NCBI GenBank assembly: GCA_907163345.1
Contig: CAJQUN010000925.1
Span: 62,001 to 126,000 of the forward strand
From: Haberlea rhodopensis
Lineage: Eukaryota > Streptophyta > Magnoliopsida > Lamiales > Gesneriaceae
DNA length: 64,000 nt
Direction: 5' to 3'
Part shown: positions 11,169 through 22,344 of the stretch, one piece after another
Layout: each line of letters starts with the position of its first letter
How positions within the stretch are numbered: position 1 is the first letter of the stretch
Program-made: the position numbers and the translations under genes
Notes under the pieces: generated by a model
What the model was told of the DNA's origin: nothing
Database searches by the model: none
Seen by the model: only the letters and a program-made list of their open reading frames with translations

Positions 11169-11931
11169 TGTGGGGTCTTCCCACCTTGACAGTGATTAAT
11201 AACATATAAATTGAACTAAACATGCATTTTACAAGGTTTTAGGGTTCCGGTTGTTACGTGAGCTGATAGGATTACAGGCCAAAATAAAAACTTCGTAACT
11301 TAATGGATACATTCCTAAACAAGAATGCTAACGTTTTAGATTTATACTACTCCTAGAGTAGATACTAAACATAAACAGAATCCTATGCATCTTGTATCCT
11401 TGTAGCTCACAGCTTCAACCCGACCCTTAGCCCCTTTCAGTCCAAAAGCGTACCTACAGGAACAACCCATCATGAGCATGTACATCGTTACTTAACATCA
11501 TAAGGCAATGGCATATAAATAAATGCATGAAAATAATTGGTAACATATACTTCCTGGTTAATCGCATTAACCCTCTTTGGTTGTCCCTGTTTCATAGCCA
11601 TGCATATAATCATTAATTCTTGACATGAATGATTAAAATCGTCATCTTATAAATATCATCATCTTATAACATCATCATCATATAAGCATCATCATCTTAT
11701 AACATCATCATCTTATAACATCATCATCTTATAGATATCATAACAAAATGTAACAGTAAATGTATGAAATCTTAGTTAAATAAACATGCTGGTTATTCGT
11801 CAGCTTCTTTTTGTTGACCCTGATTCATATTCATGCATATGAGCATCTTACCCTGTGGCATCTTACCACATCGTAAACATCGTATGGCCTCTTACCATAT
11901 GGGCATCTTACCCCATGGCATCTTACCCCGT

Positions 11932-12009
11932 GGTAAAACACATCCCTACGTTACGACTATGCTTTTATCGCATGAGTATTTATGATGAAATGAAGATGTT
12001 TATAAGACG
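11932..12009. other. Inverted 78-bp segment, copy in the 3' LTR of F
   Basis: These bases are the reverse complement of 17851-17928 in the 5' LTR with one mismatch that I can see. In the 5' LTR the segment continues into CGTTCGATGCCCGTACG, as in the B LTR, so the 5' LTR has the ancestral orientation and this copy is flipped. Confidence 0.9.
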
Positions 12010-12135
12010 TTTATCTCCTTGACTGTAGTACCTGGGATGGTTCTACATAACCACAACATATCATATTAGGTACCATATCATGAATCATTGTCAAAATAAA
12101 ACAATTAAAAACTTTTGCCAAGATTCTGCCTCTCT

Positions 12136-12353
12136 CGATCGATCGGAACCCATGTCTCGATCGATCGAGAAAGCATAATAATAGTGCCCAACTTCTGCCT
12201 CGACCGATCGATCGAAATCTTCTTACCGATCGATCGAGGAGCTTCACCGATCGATCGGAAAATCCTTCGATCGATCGGCACCTGAAATTCAAACCATGCT
12301 TTAAACTTTCTGCCTCGCTCGATCGATCGGGACCAAAATTTTGATCGATCGAG
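12136..12353. repeat. Palindrome cluster CGATCGATCG, 3' LTR of F
   Basis: Eight CGATCGATCG-type sites lie in 218 bp, flanked by repeated TTCTGCCTC phrases. Extended arms are often palindromic too (TCGATCGATCGA, ACCGATCGATCGG). The near edge is 89 bp from the 17-base block at 12030-12046. Confidence 0.9.
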
Positions 12354-13256
12354 CACTCTGAAAAATCGGGACTTCTCCAGATTTTCGAGCACCTCATTTC
12401 CTACCATCATTTCTACTTCATAAAGCGTAAAACATGCTTGAACAAAAATGTTATAAGCTTCATAAAACTACCATGCATGTGTTCAAATCAAAGGCTTAAC
12501 AAAACCTAAGCTAACATGCATCATAACATCTTCATAAACTTCAATACTCATCCAAATTCCCAGAAAACAGAGCATGCATCTCTTTGCCCAGATTTTCGAG
12601 CATATACCTTCATAACTAGAATTCTATCACATAAAATATGTAATATGCTCGAGCAAACATGCTAATAGCTACATAATACTTTCATGTAAGCACCCATACC
12701 AAGGTTTCACCCAAACCTATACTTAGCATGCATAAAAATCATCCCACCAAACCAAACCCATCCAAGAGCTCCAAAAACAGAGTATGACTTACCCCTCTAC
12801 TTTTGCTCCTCTTTGCAAGGTTTTTAAAACCCTTCTAACCAAGCTTTTCCTCCCCTTGATTTGCAGCTTACAGGGACGATTTTTGGGAGAGAAAGAGGGA
12901 GAGGGGGTGGAGGAGAGCTGATTGGAGGTGGAGTGAATCGAAGGAGAAGGAGGCATGGGTTGAGCAAGTGGGGGTAGGGTGCATTTGGGGGAGGGTGGCC
13001 GATTGGGGGGTGGTGTGGTGGGGTGCCTTGTGGTGTTTAATTGTGTCCCGGTATTTAAGTACGATGTATTAAAATATCCTCACTCGATATTTTATAACTT
13101 CATTTAATTAATACATCCCTTAAAACACCCAACATGCCCCCTAAATCATATCATCAACATAATTATAACCCCCAATTAAAAGTACCACAACTCCCTTAAA
13201 CACATCGTAAATCATCATCGTAGCACATAATCATATAACATTTCGGGGGTATTACA

Positions 13257-13270
13257 TTACTCCCCTACTT
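13257..13270 (-). other. Polypurine tract of F
   Basis: The minus strand reads AAGTAGGGGAGTAA directly before the 3' LTR. It is preceded by a GAGGGCGAAATC block, which is also seen before the tracts of G and I. Confidence 0.8.
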
Positions 13271-13303
13271 ATAAGATTTCGCCCTCGAAATCTACATGCA
13301 TCA

Positions 13304-16300
13304 TCATAACGAGACTAAACATAAAAACATACAAGAGAATAGTTCCGGATAGTGCTGCACCATATGCCGTTCCGTCTCCCACGTAGCCTCCTCGACACCC
13401 CGACGATCCCACTGAACTTTGACCATCGGTATAACTTTGCTCCGTAGTCTGCGATCCTCTCGATCCAGAATTCTGATTGGTCGTTCTATGTAGGATACAT
13501 CTGAGTCTAACTGTACTTCAGTAGGCTGTAAGACATGAGACGGGTCTGGCTCATACTTCCGTAACATAGAGACATGGAAAACATCGTGTATGCCAGATAA
13601 AGATGGCGGTAGGGCCAAACGATATGCCAATGTACCGATTAGCTGCAATACTTCATATGGCCCGACATACCTCGGAGATAATTTTCCCCGCATCCCAAAA
13701 TGAACCACACCCCTGAAGGGCGAGATCTTTAAGAAGACCCTGTCTCCTAACTGGAATTCCAGCGGTCGTCGCCGCTTATTGGCATAGGCTGCTTGCCTAT
13801 CCTGGGCCGCTTTCATCTTCTGGCGTATAAACTTTATCTTACCTTCCATATCCTTGATCATATCCGGTCCTCCGACCGCTTTTCTAGTCAAGTCCTCCCA
13901 ATACAGTGGTGACCTACATCGTCGTCCATACAGAGCTTCAAAAGGAGCCATTTGAATGCTCGCCTGATAACTGTTATTATAGGAGAACTCCACCAGTGCC
14001 AGTGAATCCTGCCACGGAGTATCAAACTCCAAAATACATGCCCTCAACATGTCCTCGAGCGTCTGAATGGTACGCTCCGTCTGACCGTCTGTCTGAGGGT
14101 GATAGGCCGTACTCAGTCTCACCTCTGTGCCCAAAGCTGTTTGGAGACCCTCCCAGAAATGTGAAGTGAACCTCGGGTCTTTGTCAGACACTATCGAGAC
14201 TGGAATACCATGCAATCTTACCACATCCCGTATATACATCTGGGCCATCTTTAAGTATGTGAATGACATATTGTAAGGGATGAAATGAGCCGTCTTCGTC
14301 AGCCTATCTACGATCACCCAGATCGCATCAAATCCTGAGGCCGTCCTTGGCAAGTGGGTCACAAAGTCCATAGAGATATGCTCCCACTTCCATTCGGGTA
14401 CCTCTAAGCTCTTCAGCTCGCCACCAGGCCTCTGTCTCTCTGCCTTTACCTGCTGGCAGATCAAACATCTTTTAACAAAAGTGATCACATCGCGCTTCAT
14501 GCGTCTCCACCAGAATTGATCGCATAGGTCTTTGTACATCTTCCTCCCTCCTGGGTGGATACTGAACCGACTACTGTGAGCTCGCTCCAATATTCCTTTA
14601 CGCAACTCTGGTGTATCTGGGACTACCCATCGGTTGCCCAGTCTCAAGGAATCATCCTCAGCCACTCTGAACTTGGATGGCTGACCTTTAAGCACCAATG
14701 ATGTCCATCTCTGAACCTCATCATCCGACCTCTGGGCCTTCCTGATTGCCTCAAATATGTCTGGCTCTGCCAATAAGGTTGACACTCGCACATGCGACAT
14801 GTCCACATCGAAATCATAGCCCAGATGGCAGTAAGAAGTCATCAAAGCTGACAAACACATAGCAGCCTCAGCAGTACTCTTCACCTTACGACTTAAGGCG
14901 TCTGCTATCAAGTTTGCTTTACCAGGATGGTACTCAATCTCACAGTCATAGTCCTTGAGTAAATCCATCCACCTTCTTTGCCGCATATTCAACTCTACCC
15001 GAGTGAATAAGAACTTCAGGCTCTTGTGGTCCGTATATATAGTGAAAGACGTGCCATACAAGTAATGTCTCCAAATCTTCAAGGCAAATATTATGGCCGC
15101 CAGTTCCAAATCATGCACTGGATACTTAGCCTCATGTGGCTTCAACTGCCTCGATGCATAAGCCACCACATGCTTATCTTGCATCAATACACAGCCCAAA
15201 CCCTGCAGTGACGCATCCGTATACAAGGCAAACCTCTTATTCTCAGACGGAATCACCAACACAGGCGCTGTAGTCAGGCGATGCTTCAGCTCTTGGAAGC
15301 TTTCCTCACAAGCCTCAGACCAATAGAAGGGAATCCTTTCAGTCAGCTGTGTCAGGGATTTGGCAATCTTTGAAAAACCTTCGACGAAACGTCGGTAATA
15401 ACCTGCCAAACCGAGGAAACTCCGTATCTCCGGTGTAGAAGTGGGTGCAGCCCACTCCATCACAGCCTCAATCTTCCTGGGATCCACAGATATCCCTCTG
15501 CTAGATATGACATGGCCTAAGAATACCACGCTGCTCCACGAGAACTCGCACTTACTAAGCTTTGCGTATAACTGATGATCCCTGAGGATCTGGAGTACTG
15601 TCCTCAAGTGCTCCGCATGTTCTTCTTCAGTCCGGGAGTAGATGAGTATATCGTCAATGAAGACTATGACGAACTGATCCAAAAATGGCTGGAACACCCT
15701 GTTCATCAAACTCATGAAAACGGCTGGGGCGTTTGTCACCCCAAAAGGCATGACTAGGAATTCAAAGTGCCCATATCTTGTCCTGAAAGCCGTCTTCTGA
15801 ACATCATCCTCCCTTACTCGAATCTGATGATACCCCGATCTCCGATCGATCTTACTGTAGAGCCTCGTACCCTGCAACTGATCAAACAATTCATCGATCC
15901 TCGAAAGTGGATACTTGTTCTTTGCTGTGGCCTTATTCAGTTGCCTATAGTCAATGCATAGACGCATCGATCCATCCTTCTTTTTAACAAACAAAACAGG
16001 CGCACCCCAGGGCGATATGCTAGGGCGTATGTAGCCCTTATCAAGGAGCTCTTGCAACTGAGTCTTTAACTCCCTTAGCTCTGCTGGTGCCATCCTATAC
16101 GGGGCACGAGAAATTGCAGACGTCCCCGGTAGTAACTCAATCCCAAACTCGACATCTCTCGTCGGTGGGAATCCTGGAATCTCCTCTGGAAAAACATCAG
16201 GGAACTCCGCCACTACTGGCACATCCTCAACCTTTAACTCTTTCCTCTTTTCCGTAATATCAACAGCATAGATAAGATATCATGTATGGCCTCGTTACAA

Positions 16301-16620
16301 TAACTGTGCCATCTTGACAGCAGGTATCAACGGAATCTTTGGACGAGAACCATCCCCAAAGAATGTCCACTGGACTCCCATATCAGACCTGAATCGGACA
16401 GTCCTCTGCCTGCAGTTCACGACTGCCTGATACCTGTTCAGAGCATCAATGCCTACAATACAGTCAAAGTCTGACATCCCCAGAACAATCAAATCTGACC
16501 TTAGCTCATTATCCAGAAAATAAATGAGGCCATCATAGACAATACGATCAGTAATCATACTTCTTCCAGCGGGGGTCGAGACCATAAGAGGCGTGGGCGA
16601 CGGAGAAGTGCATATGAAAT
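13304..16620 (-). pseudogene. F pol: protease C-terminal part, RT, RNase H, integrase, chromodomain-like tail
   Basis: One frame runs from about 16585 to 13304 with two in-frame stops, TAA at 16295-16297 and TGA at 16280-16282, then about 990 uninterrupted codons. Visible in order: protease end (VSTPAG, CIVGIDALNRYQ), RT with KIDRRSGYHQ and VFIDDIL, RNase H with LYTDAS, DLELAA and YTDHKS, integrase HPGG...CLICQQVK, core motifs MDFVTHLPR and SIVSDKDPRFTSH, then TDGQTERTIQTLEDML with the catalytic Glu, GPY/F (KLSPRYVGPYEVL) and a chromodomain-like tail ending VKVQWDRRGVEEATWE. No upstream ATG opens the long frame, so it is not an independent gene. The protease active site and all of gag are missing. 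Confidence 0.92.
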
Positions 16621-16854
16621 CGCATCATCTACTTCAGCATTTGCTGCTAGGCTGGAATACAAGGGTTAACAACAATACCCAAAAGCAGTTCATATAATAC
16701 ATCGTCAGATAATCAAACATGTTAGTGTGAAATTTTCTACTTCATATGCAACATACATATAAAACATGTTTAAAAGTAAGCACCTAGCTAACTTATTGCT
16801 AAGGCTACCCTTCACTCATTCCCGGGTTATCTAACCTGGCTCTGATACCACTAA
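16621..16854 (-). other. F leader with gag deletion scar and primer-binding site
   Basis: This short stretch links the protease remnant to the 5' LTR. The leader sequence after the primer site resembles that of B and I (CCCGGG and TTAGCAA blocks), then jumps to protease near 16620, so gag (about 1.1 kb in I) has been removed. The primer site at 16838-16850 reads, on the minus strand, TGGTATCAGAGCC, matching initiator tRNA-Met. Confidence 0.8.
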
Positions 16855-17512
16855 TGTGGGGTCTTCCCACCTTGACAGTGATTAATAACATATAAATTGA
16901 ACTAAACATGCATTTTATAAGGTTTTAGGGTTCCGGTTGTTACGTGAGCTGATAGGATTACAGGCCAAAATAAAAACTTCGTAACTTAATGTATACATTC
17001 CTAAACAAGAATGCTAACGTTTTAGATTTATACTACTCCTAGAGTAGATACTAAACATAAACAGAATCCTATGCATCTTGTATCCTTGTAGCTCACAGCT
17101 TCAACCCGACCCTTAGCCCCTTTCAGTCCAAAAGCGTACCTACAGGAACAACCCATCATGAGCATGTACATCGTTACTTAACATCATAAGGCAATAGCAT
17201 ATAAATAAATGCATGAAAATAATTGGTAACATATACTTCCTGGTTAATCGCATTAACCCTCTTTGGTTGTCCCTGTTTCATAGCCATGCATATAATCATT
17301 AATTCTTGACATGAATGATTAAAATCATCATCTTATAAATATCATCATCTTATAACATCATCATCATATAAGCATCATCATCTTATAACATCATCATCTT
17401 ATAGATATCATAACAAAATGTAACAGTAAATGTACGAAATCTTAGTTAAATAAACATGCTGGTTATTCGTCAGCTTCTTTTTGTTGACCCTGATTCATAT
17501 TCATGCATATGG

Positions 17513-17850
17513 GCATCTTACCCTGTGGCATCTTACCACATCGTAAACATCGTATGGCCTCTTACCATATGGGCATCTTACCCTGTGGCATTTTACCACA
17601 TAATAAACATCGTATGGCCTCTTACCATATGGGCATCTTACCCCGTGGCATCTTACCATATAATAAACATCGTATGGCCTCTTACCCCGTGGCATCTTAC
17701 CACATAATAAACATCGTATGGCCTCTTACCATATGGGCATCTTACCCCATGGCATCTTACCACATAATAAACATCGTATGGCCGCTTACCATATGGGCAT
17801 CTTACCCTGTGACATCTTACCACATAATAAACATCGTATGAATATATAAA
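17513..17850. repeat. 60-bp tandem array of small dyads in the 5' LTR of F
   Basis: The unit is about 60 bp with starts at CATCGTATGG every 60 bp (one unit is shortened to 44 bp), about five copies. Each unit contains the spacer CATCTTA, CCTCTTA or CATTTTA flanked by matching arms such as TGTGG and CCACA, TATGG and CCATA, GGG and CCC. The 3' LTR has only about 1.5 units (11852-11935). Confidence 0.85.
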
Positions 17851-17928
17851 CGTCTTATAAACATCATCATTTCATCATAAATACTCATGCGATAAAAGCA
17901 TAGTCGTAACGTAGGGATGTGTTTTACC
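17851..17928. other. 78-bp segment, copy in the 5' LTR of F
   Basis: This is the partner of the inverted segment at 11932-12009. It lies between the dyad array and the GTACGT block, matching the arrangement in the B LTR. Confidence 0.88.
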
Positions 17929-18114
17929 GTTCGATGCCCGTACGTCTCTTACGTACCTTTTCAAAAGGAGGAGGAGTCAACAGACTTTATCTCCTTGACT
18001 GTGCTAGTACCTGGGATGGTTCTACATAACCACAACATATCATATTAGGTGCCATATCATGAATCATTGTCAAAATAAAACAATTAAAAACTTTTGCCAA
18101 GATTCTGCCTCTCT

Positions 18115-18330
18115 CGATCGATCGGAACCCATGTCTCGATCGATCGAGAAAGCATAAAAATAGTGCCAAACTTCTGCCTTGACCGATCGATCGAAATCTT
18201 CTTACCGATCGATCGAGGAGCTTCACCGATCGATCGGAAATTCCTTCGATCGATCGACACCTGAAATTCAAACCATGCTTTAAACTTTCTGCCTCGCTCG
18301 ATCGATCGGGACCAAAATCTCGATCGATCG
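18115..18330. repeat. Palindrome cluster CGATCGATCG, 5' LTR of F
   Basis: The eight palindromes match those in the 3' LTR, with a few single-base differences. Two differences restore or break sites (for example TTGATCGATCG against TCGATCGATCG). Its edge is 89 bp from the 17-base block. Confidence 0.9.
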
Positions 18331-19240
18331 AGCACTCTGAAAAATCGTGACTTCTCCAGATTTTCGAGCACCTCATTTCCTACCATCATTTCTACTTCAT
18401 AAAGCGTAAAACATGCTTGAACAAAAATGTTATAAGCTTCATAAAACTACCATGCATGTGTTCAAATCAAAGGTTTAACAAAACCTAAGCTAACATGCAT
18501 CATAACATCTTCATAAACTTCAATACTCATCCAAATTCCCAGAAAACAGAGCATGCATCTCTTTGCCCAGATTTTCGAGCATATACCTTCATAACTAGAA
18601 ATCTATCACATAAAACATGTAATATGCTCGAGCAAACATGCTAATAGCTACATAATACTTTCATGTAAGCACCCATACCAAGGTTTCACCCAAACCTATA
18701 CTTAGCATGCATAAAAATCATCCCACCAAACCAAACCCATCCAAGAGCTCCGAAAACAGAGTATGACTTACCCCTCTACTTTTGCTCCTCTTTGCAAGGT
18801 TTTTAAAACCCTTCTAACCAAGCTTTTCCTCCCCTTGATTTGCATCTTACAGGGACGAATTTTGGGAGAGAAAGAGGGAGAGGGGGTGGAGGAGAGCTGA
18901 TTGGAGGTGGAGTGAATCGAAGGAGAAGGAGGCATGGGTTGAGCAAGTGGGGCTAGGGTGCATTTGGGGGAGGGTGGCCGATTGGGGGGTGGTGTGGTTG
19001 GGGTGCCTTATGGTGTTTAATTGTGTCCCGGTATTTAGTACGATGTATTAAAATATCCTCACTCGATATTTTATAACTTCATTTAATTAATACATCCCTT
19101 AAAACACCCAACATGCCCCCTAAATCATATCATCAACATAATTATAACCCCCAATTAAAAGTACCACAACTCCCTTAAACACATCGTAAATCATCATCGT
19201 AGCACATAATCATATAACATTTCAGGGGTATTACATGATA

Positions 19241-19483
19241 ATTCCAAGGAAGAGTCGGTTGATACTAAGAATCGCTTTCATTAGTTTAATCTTTAGTTTT
19301 AATTTAATTAGTATAATTCACTCACAACCCCATTGTTTAATTTATTGTTTTGCTTTAGATTTTCATTAATACAAGAATTCACACCTCCTCGTGGGATCAA
19401 TCACTATCCACACTACTACATTATTGTTATCAATCTTGAGGATTGAGTGGGGTTAATTTGGGCGTACACGATAAGCGTGGCCA
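19241..19483 (+). repeat. C 3' LTR, second part
   Basis: It resumes the LTR of C after F at ATTCCAAGGAAGAGTC and ends near GATAAGCGTGGCCA, matching the H LTR end at GATAAGCGCTACCA. The DNA beyond 19484 belongs to D. Confidence 0.85.
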
Positions 19484-19699
19484 ATAGCACACACGCACGT
19501 TCTGATTTGGAGACATGTTGCTTGATCTAGCAGAAAACACAACTTGTTAAACTTTCTGATTTATTTTTGTTCATCTGTAAGTGATATATCTGAGTTACAT
19601 GATTGACTGCGAATTTGATTTATTTGAATCTTCAATATTGAACTCTACTGTGTGATCTTATTTCTTGCTCGAGACGATCAAGTTTAAGTTTGGGGGAGT
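19484..19699 (+). other. Element D internal 3' end with polypurine tract
   Basis: This is non-coding DNA between the end of C and the D LTR. It ends AAGTTTAAGTTTGGGGGAGT, a typical Athila/Tat polypurine tract, right before TGATAAGTGTG. C therefore inserted into the internal region of D. Confidence 0.75.
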
Positions 19700-19921
19700 T
19701 GATAAGTGTGATTTTTACACTTAATTTGATATAAGATTAGGGGCATTTTTGTATTGATTCCTGGAAAATATTACGCGTTTTGGTATATATTTGTATATTG
19801 CAGGAATCTAGGTCTAAATGCACAAAAGTGGAGGGAATAGGCTTAAAATGATGAAAAATGACCAAACAAAGAAACATGGAAAAGGAGGGACGAAATCGTA
19901 ATTTGCTGAAAATCAGAGGAA

Positions 19922-20008
19922 GCAATCGATTGCTTCAAATGAGGCGATAGATCGCCTCAAGCCAGTAGCAATATGCAATCGATCACTTCATTTGAAGCGA
20001 TCGATCGC
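19922..20008. repeat. ATCGAT-centred palindromes in the D LTR
   Basis: Sites are GCAATCGATTGC (19922-19933, perfect), AGGCGATAGATCGCCT (19942-19957, one central mismatch), TGCAATCGAT (half decayed) and GCGATCGATCGC (19997-20008, perfect). The core ATCGAT is constant while the arms change in matched pairs. Confidence 0.82.
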
Positions 20009-20964
20009 CTCGACTCGGAATTTTTGGGATTTTGTTTTCATCTTGGTTATTTTGTGTCCAACTTACTTGAAACTCCTCCAACATGATATAGACAAGATTT
20101 CAGACGTTTTCTGGGACTTTTGGCTCATAATAAACCCTACAACAAGCAGCGTCCATCATACTCCTTCATCCCCAACCATCCATACACCATTATTCTTTTG
20201 AAGAGAAGACGCATCGGAAGAGACGGGACGACAGAGCAATGCAAGGAGTCAACGCCTCTCATTATTTCCTTATTTCTAACTCTAGTTCTATATTTTCATT
20301 AGATTTTAATTTTTAGAATGTTGCAAAACATGTTTATGCATTGTTATTTGATGGAGATTGTTGGTTAGGTTTGTTATCAAGACATAGGGGATCCTTTGTA
20401 TGAACCCATGATTTAAATTGAATTTTTTGATTGATTCTTATATATTTAAGTGCATAGATCACAGTTCTTCATTCTTTTAAGGGTTTTGCCATCCTTGAAT
20501 GATAGTAAGTTGTAATTGAGATCGAGAGATAAAATTGCAATACGATATAGTGATTTATGCCGTGGATTTCAGGCTGATATCGAGAGATGAAGTCAAATAC
20601 ACGTGTGATAGCTATAGATATCTAGTAATCAAAAGCTAGAAGTTTTCATAGATCAACTTTCAATATTAATTTTTCAATAAGCATACGGGAGTAGCTTATT
20701 GCAACGTTAGTATTAGATTTGTTATAGCCGGACCAAGGTATAATAAGTGCTTTAGGAAAACTCGTCACCTTAGATTGTTTTAATTCGATTATTAACTAAT
20801 AGGTGAATTATGGGGGGATTACATAGGTGAACCGAAAGTCTTGATAATTGTTTCTTTTGATTCTTATTCTTATTCATCACTGGTTGCCTGGGTTAATTAT
20901 TGAGTTAATTTGTCACGTTTGTTTAATAATCGCAACCAGTTGTCGTAGGCTAAATATAGTTAAA

Positions 20965-20969
20965 CTAGT
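20965..20969. other. Target-site duplication of G (CTAGT)
   Basis: CTAGT at 20965-20969 is repeated at 35976-35980, flanking the whole 15-kb composite. Confidence 0.93.
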
Positions 20970-21300
20970 TGTGATGACCAGAGATTAGGGATGTTAATCC
21001 CGGAGTGTTAATAACCCCTAAAGTTGTTTTACGTGGCGATTTGGAGTTTAATCGCGGTGTTGGGCCTTCTGGGCTCGTTTATTTGAGTAGTTGGGATCGT
21101 TGGATTCCGAGGTTGAGATTGTATTCTCATTACGGTGAAAAACCTAAGAGTTGGGTTGTTGAAGTGTCTCGGAATCTCGGGTGCTTGTGTGGGCACCGGT
21201 AGGGGGTTTTTGAGTTAGAGAGAGAGTTTTTGAAAACAGATGATTTTTAATGAATCATGATGTATTTGTGGGCCTATTAGTATTTTGGGGTATTTTTGCT

Positions 21301-21308
21301 ATAAATAC
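21301..21308 (+). promoter_or_regulatory. TATA-like box in G LTR1
   Basis: TATAAATA occurs in a context conserved in all three G LTRs (27301 and 33874 in the others). It lies about 330 bp inside the LTR, a plausible U3 promoter position. No transcript evidence is available. Confidence 0.55.
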
Positions 21309-22344
21309 CAGTTGAACCCGAGATTTTAATTATCAGAACCATTTTCCCCACCTTCCCTCTCTCTCTCCTCCTGCGCGATTTCTCGATCCCCTTTGACCCC
21401 CGCGCACAAAAGCGCTTCGCCCGCCGCCGTCCGGCCGCCGTTCGGCGCGTCCGACCCGCCGCCAGCTTCGTCTCTTCCAAGCGCTCCTCCCCATACCAAC
21501 AATTCGAAGTTTGGTCGCGATTTGAGCTCGGATTTGCCAGAAAAGCGCTAGGGTTCGAACTGGATTTCTGTCCGATTTTGTGGCTCGATTTTGGTACGAT
21601 TTTTGGGGCTTTTCTTCCAGTGTTTTTGGGGCGTTTTGTGCTGCATTTTGTGTCGAAAATTTTATGCTTTGTGGTTCAAAGATTTTGGTTGCCAATTGAT
21701 TCGATTTGAGCGCTGGTTGCATGGCTTTTGGTTCGAATTTTTTGCTGTTGGGCGAGGGTTTGGTTCGAAAATTGGGGTTTTTGGCAGGGAGTTATGATTC
21801 TTGTTAGTAATCGATTAATTCATGTTTTATATGAATTATGGTGTTTAGTTTGTGTTCGATTTGTGTTGTGAAGGTTCGAAAATTTATGGGGAGCTCTTGA
21901 GCAATTTTCGTTGATGTCTCATTCGATTTTCCCTCCCTGCATGTACTCTACCCCGGGTCCTTGACATGGTTAATTGTCGTGTGTTGACAATATTTTGAGG
22001 GTTATGGGTGTGCTTGAGCATGGGCTGCATGTTCGTAAATAATTGTGAATTATTTATCGTGTTAGCACATCGTTCCTCGGAGCATGGAACTCGAGCAAGG
22101 TTTGGCTCGGACTTCGGAGATTAAGGTACGTGTGACGTACGAGCATTACTTTATATGAAAGCACTTGTGAAATGCATAATGTATTTTAATTGCATTAGAT
22201 GGTTGCGGGTATGGTTATATATATATGTGTCGATATGACTATGGAACGACCTAGTCTTGACATCGCTGCCACAAGTGTGCGTAATACTAGAGTAGTATAA
22301 CCTTACATGAGATATGGGGTACTGGGTTTATATGACTATTGTAG

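Larger units (their letters stand above)
11169..13256 (-). repeat. 3' LTR of F
   Basis: The 2088-bp copy starts, on the plus strand, TGTGGGGTCTTCCCACC and ends GGGGGTATTACA. It has about 1.5 units of the 60-bp array (11852-11935). It also has a 78-bp segment (11932-12009) in opposite orientation to the 5' LTR, and lacks about 50 bp found at 17929-17981, including the GTACGT block. Confidence 0.92.
11169..19235 (-). mobile_element. Element F: Tekay/Del-type gypsy retrotransposon lacking gag
   Basis: It is bounded by LTRs 11169-13256 (3') and 16855-19235 (5') and a perfect 5-bp target duplication. The internal region has a polypurine tract (13257-13270), pol on the minus strand (13304-16620) and a primer site (16838-16850). 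Gag and the first part of protease are deleted, leaving about 230 bp between leader and protease. The LTRs differ in length by 293 bp because of an array expansion in the 5' LTR and an inversion-deletion in the 3' LTR; elsewhere they are nearly identical by eye. It lies inside the 3' LTR of C. Confidence 0.93.
16855..19235 (-). repeat. 5' LTR of F
   Basis: The 2381-bp copy has the same ends as the 3' LTR. It has a 60-bp array (17513-17850), ancestral orientation of the 78-bp segment (17851-17928), the GTACGT block (about 17939-17959), the 17-base block (18009-18025) and palindromes (18115-18330). Confidence 0.93.
19700..20969 (+). repeat. D 3' LTR, first part
   Basis: The LTR starts TGATAAGTGTGATTTTTAC. 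It is related to A, sharing ATTACGCGTTTT, GGTATATATTT and the GAGATCGAGAGAT region. It is interrupted after 20969 by G with target duplication CTAGT and resumes at 35981. Confidence 0.82.

Noticed and set aside
12136..12353. GATC-rich clusters as bacterial Dam or origin sites
   Set aside because: The surroundings are clearly plant LTRs; there is no bacterial gene or origin feature.
17456..17841. ORFs with GILPCGILPHNKH-like repeats
   Set aside because: These are translations of the 60-bp array in the F LTR, open on both strands because the unit is a multiple of three.
20120..20302. Short ORFs near 20 kb as host gene exons
   Set aside because: They lie inside the 3' LTR of D; no splice pattern or protein motif is seen.
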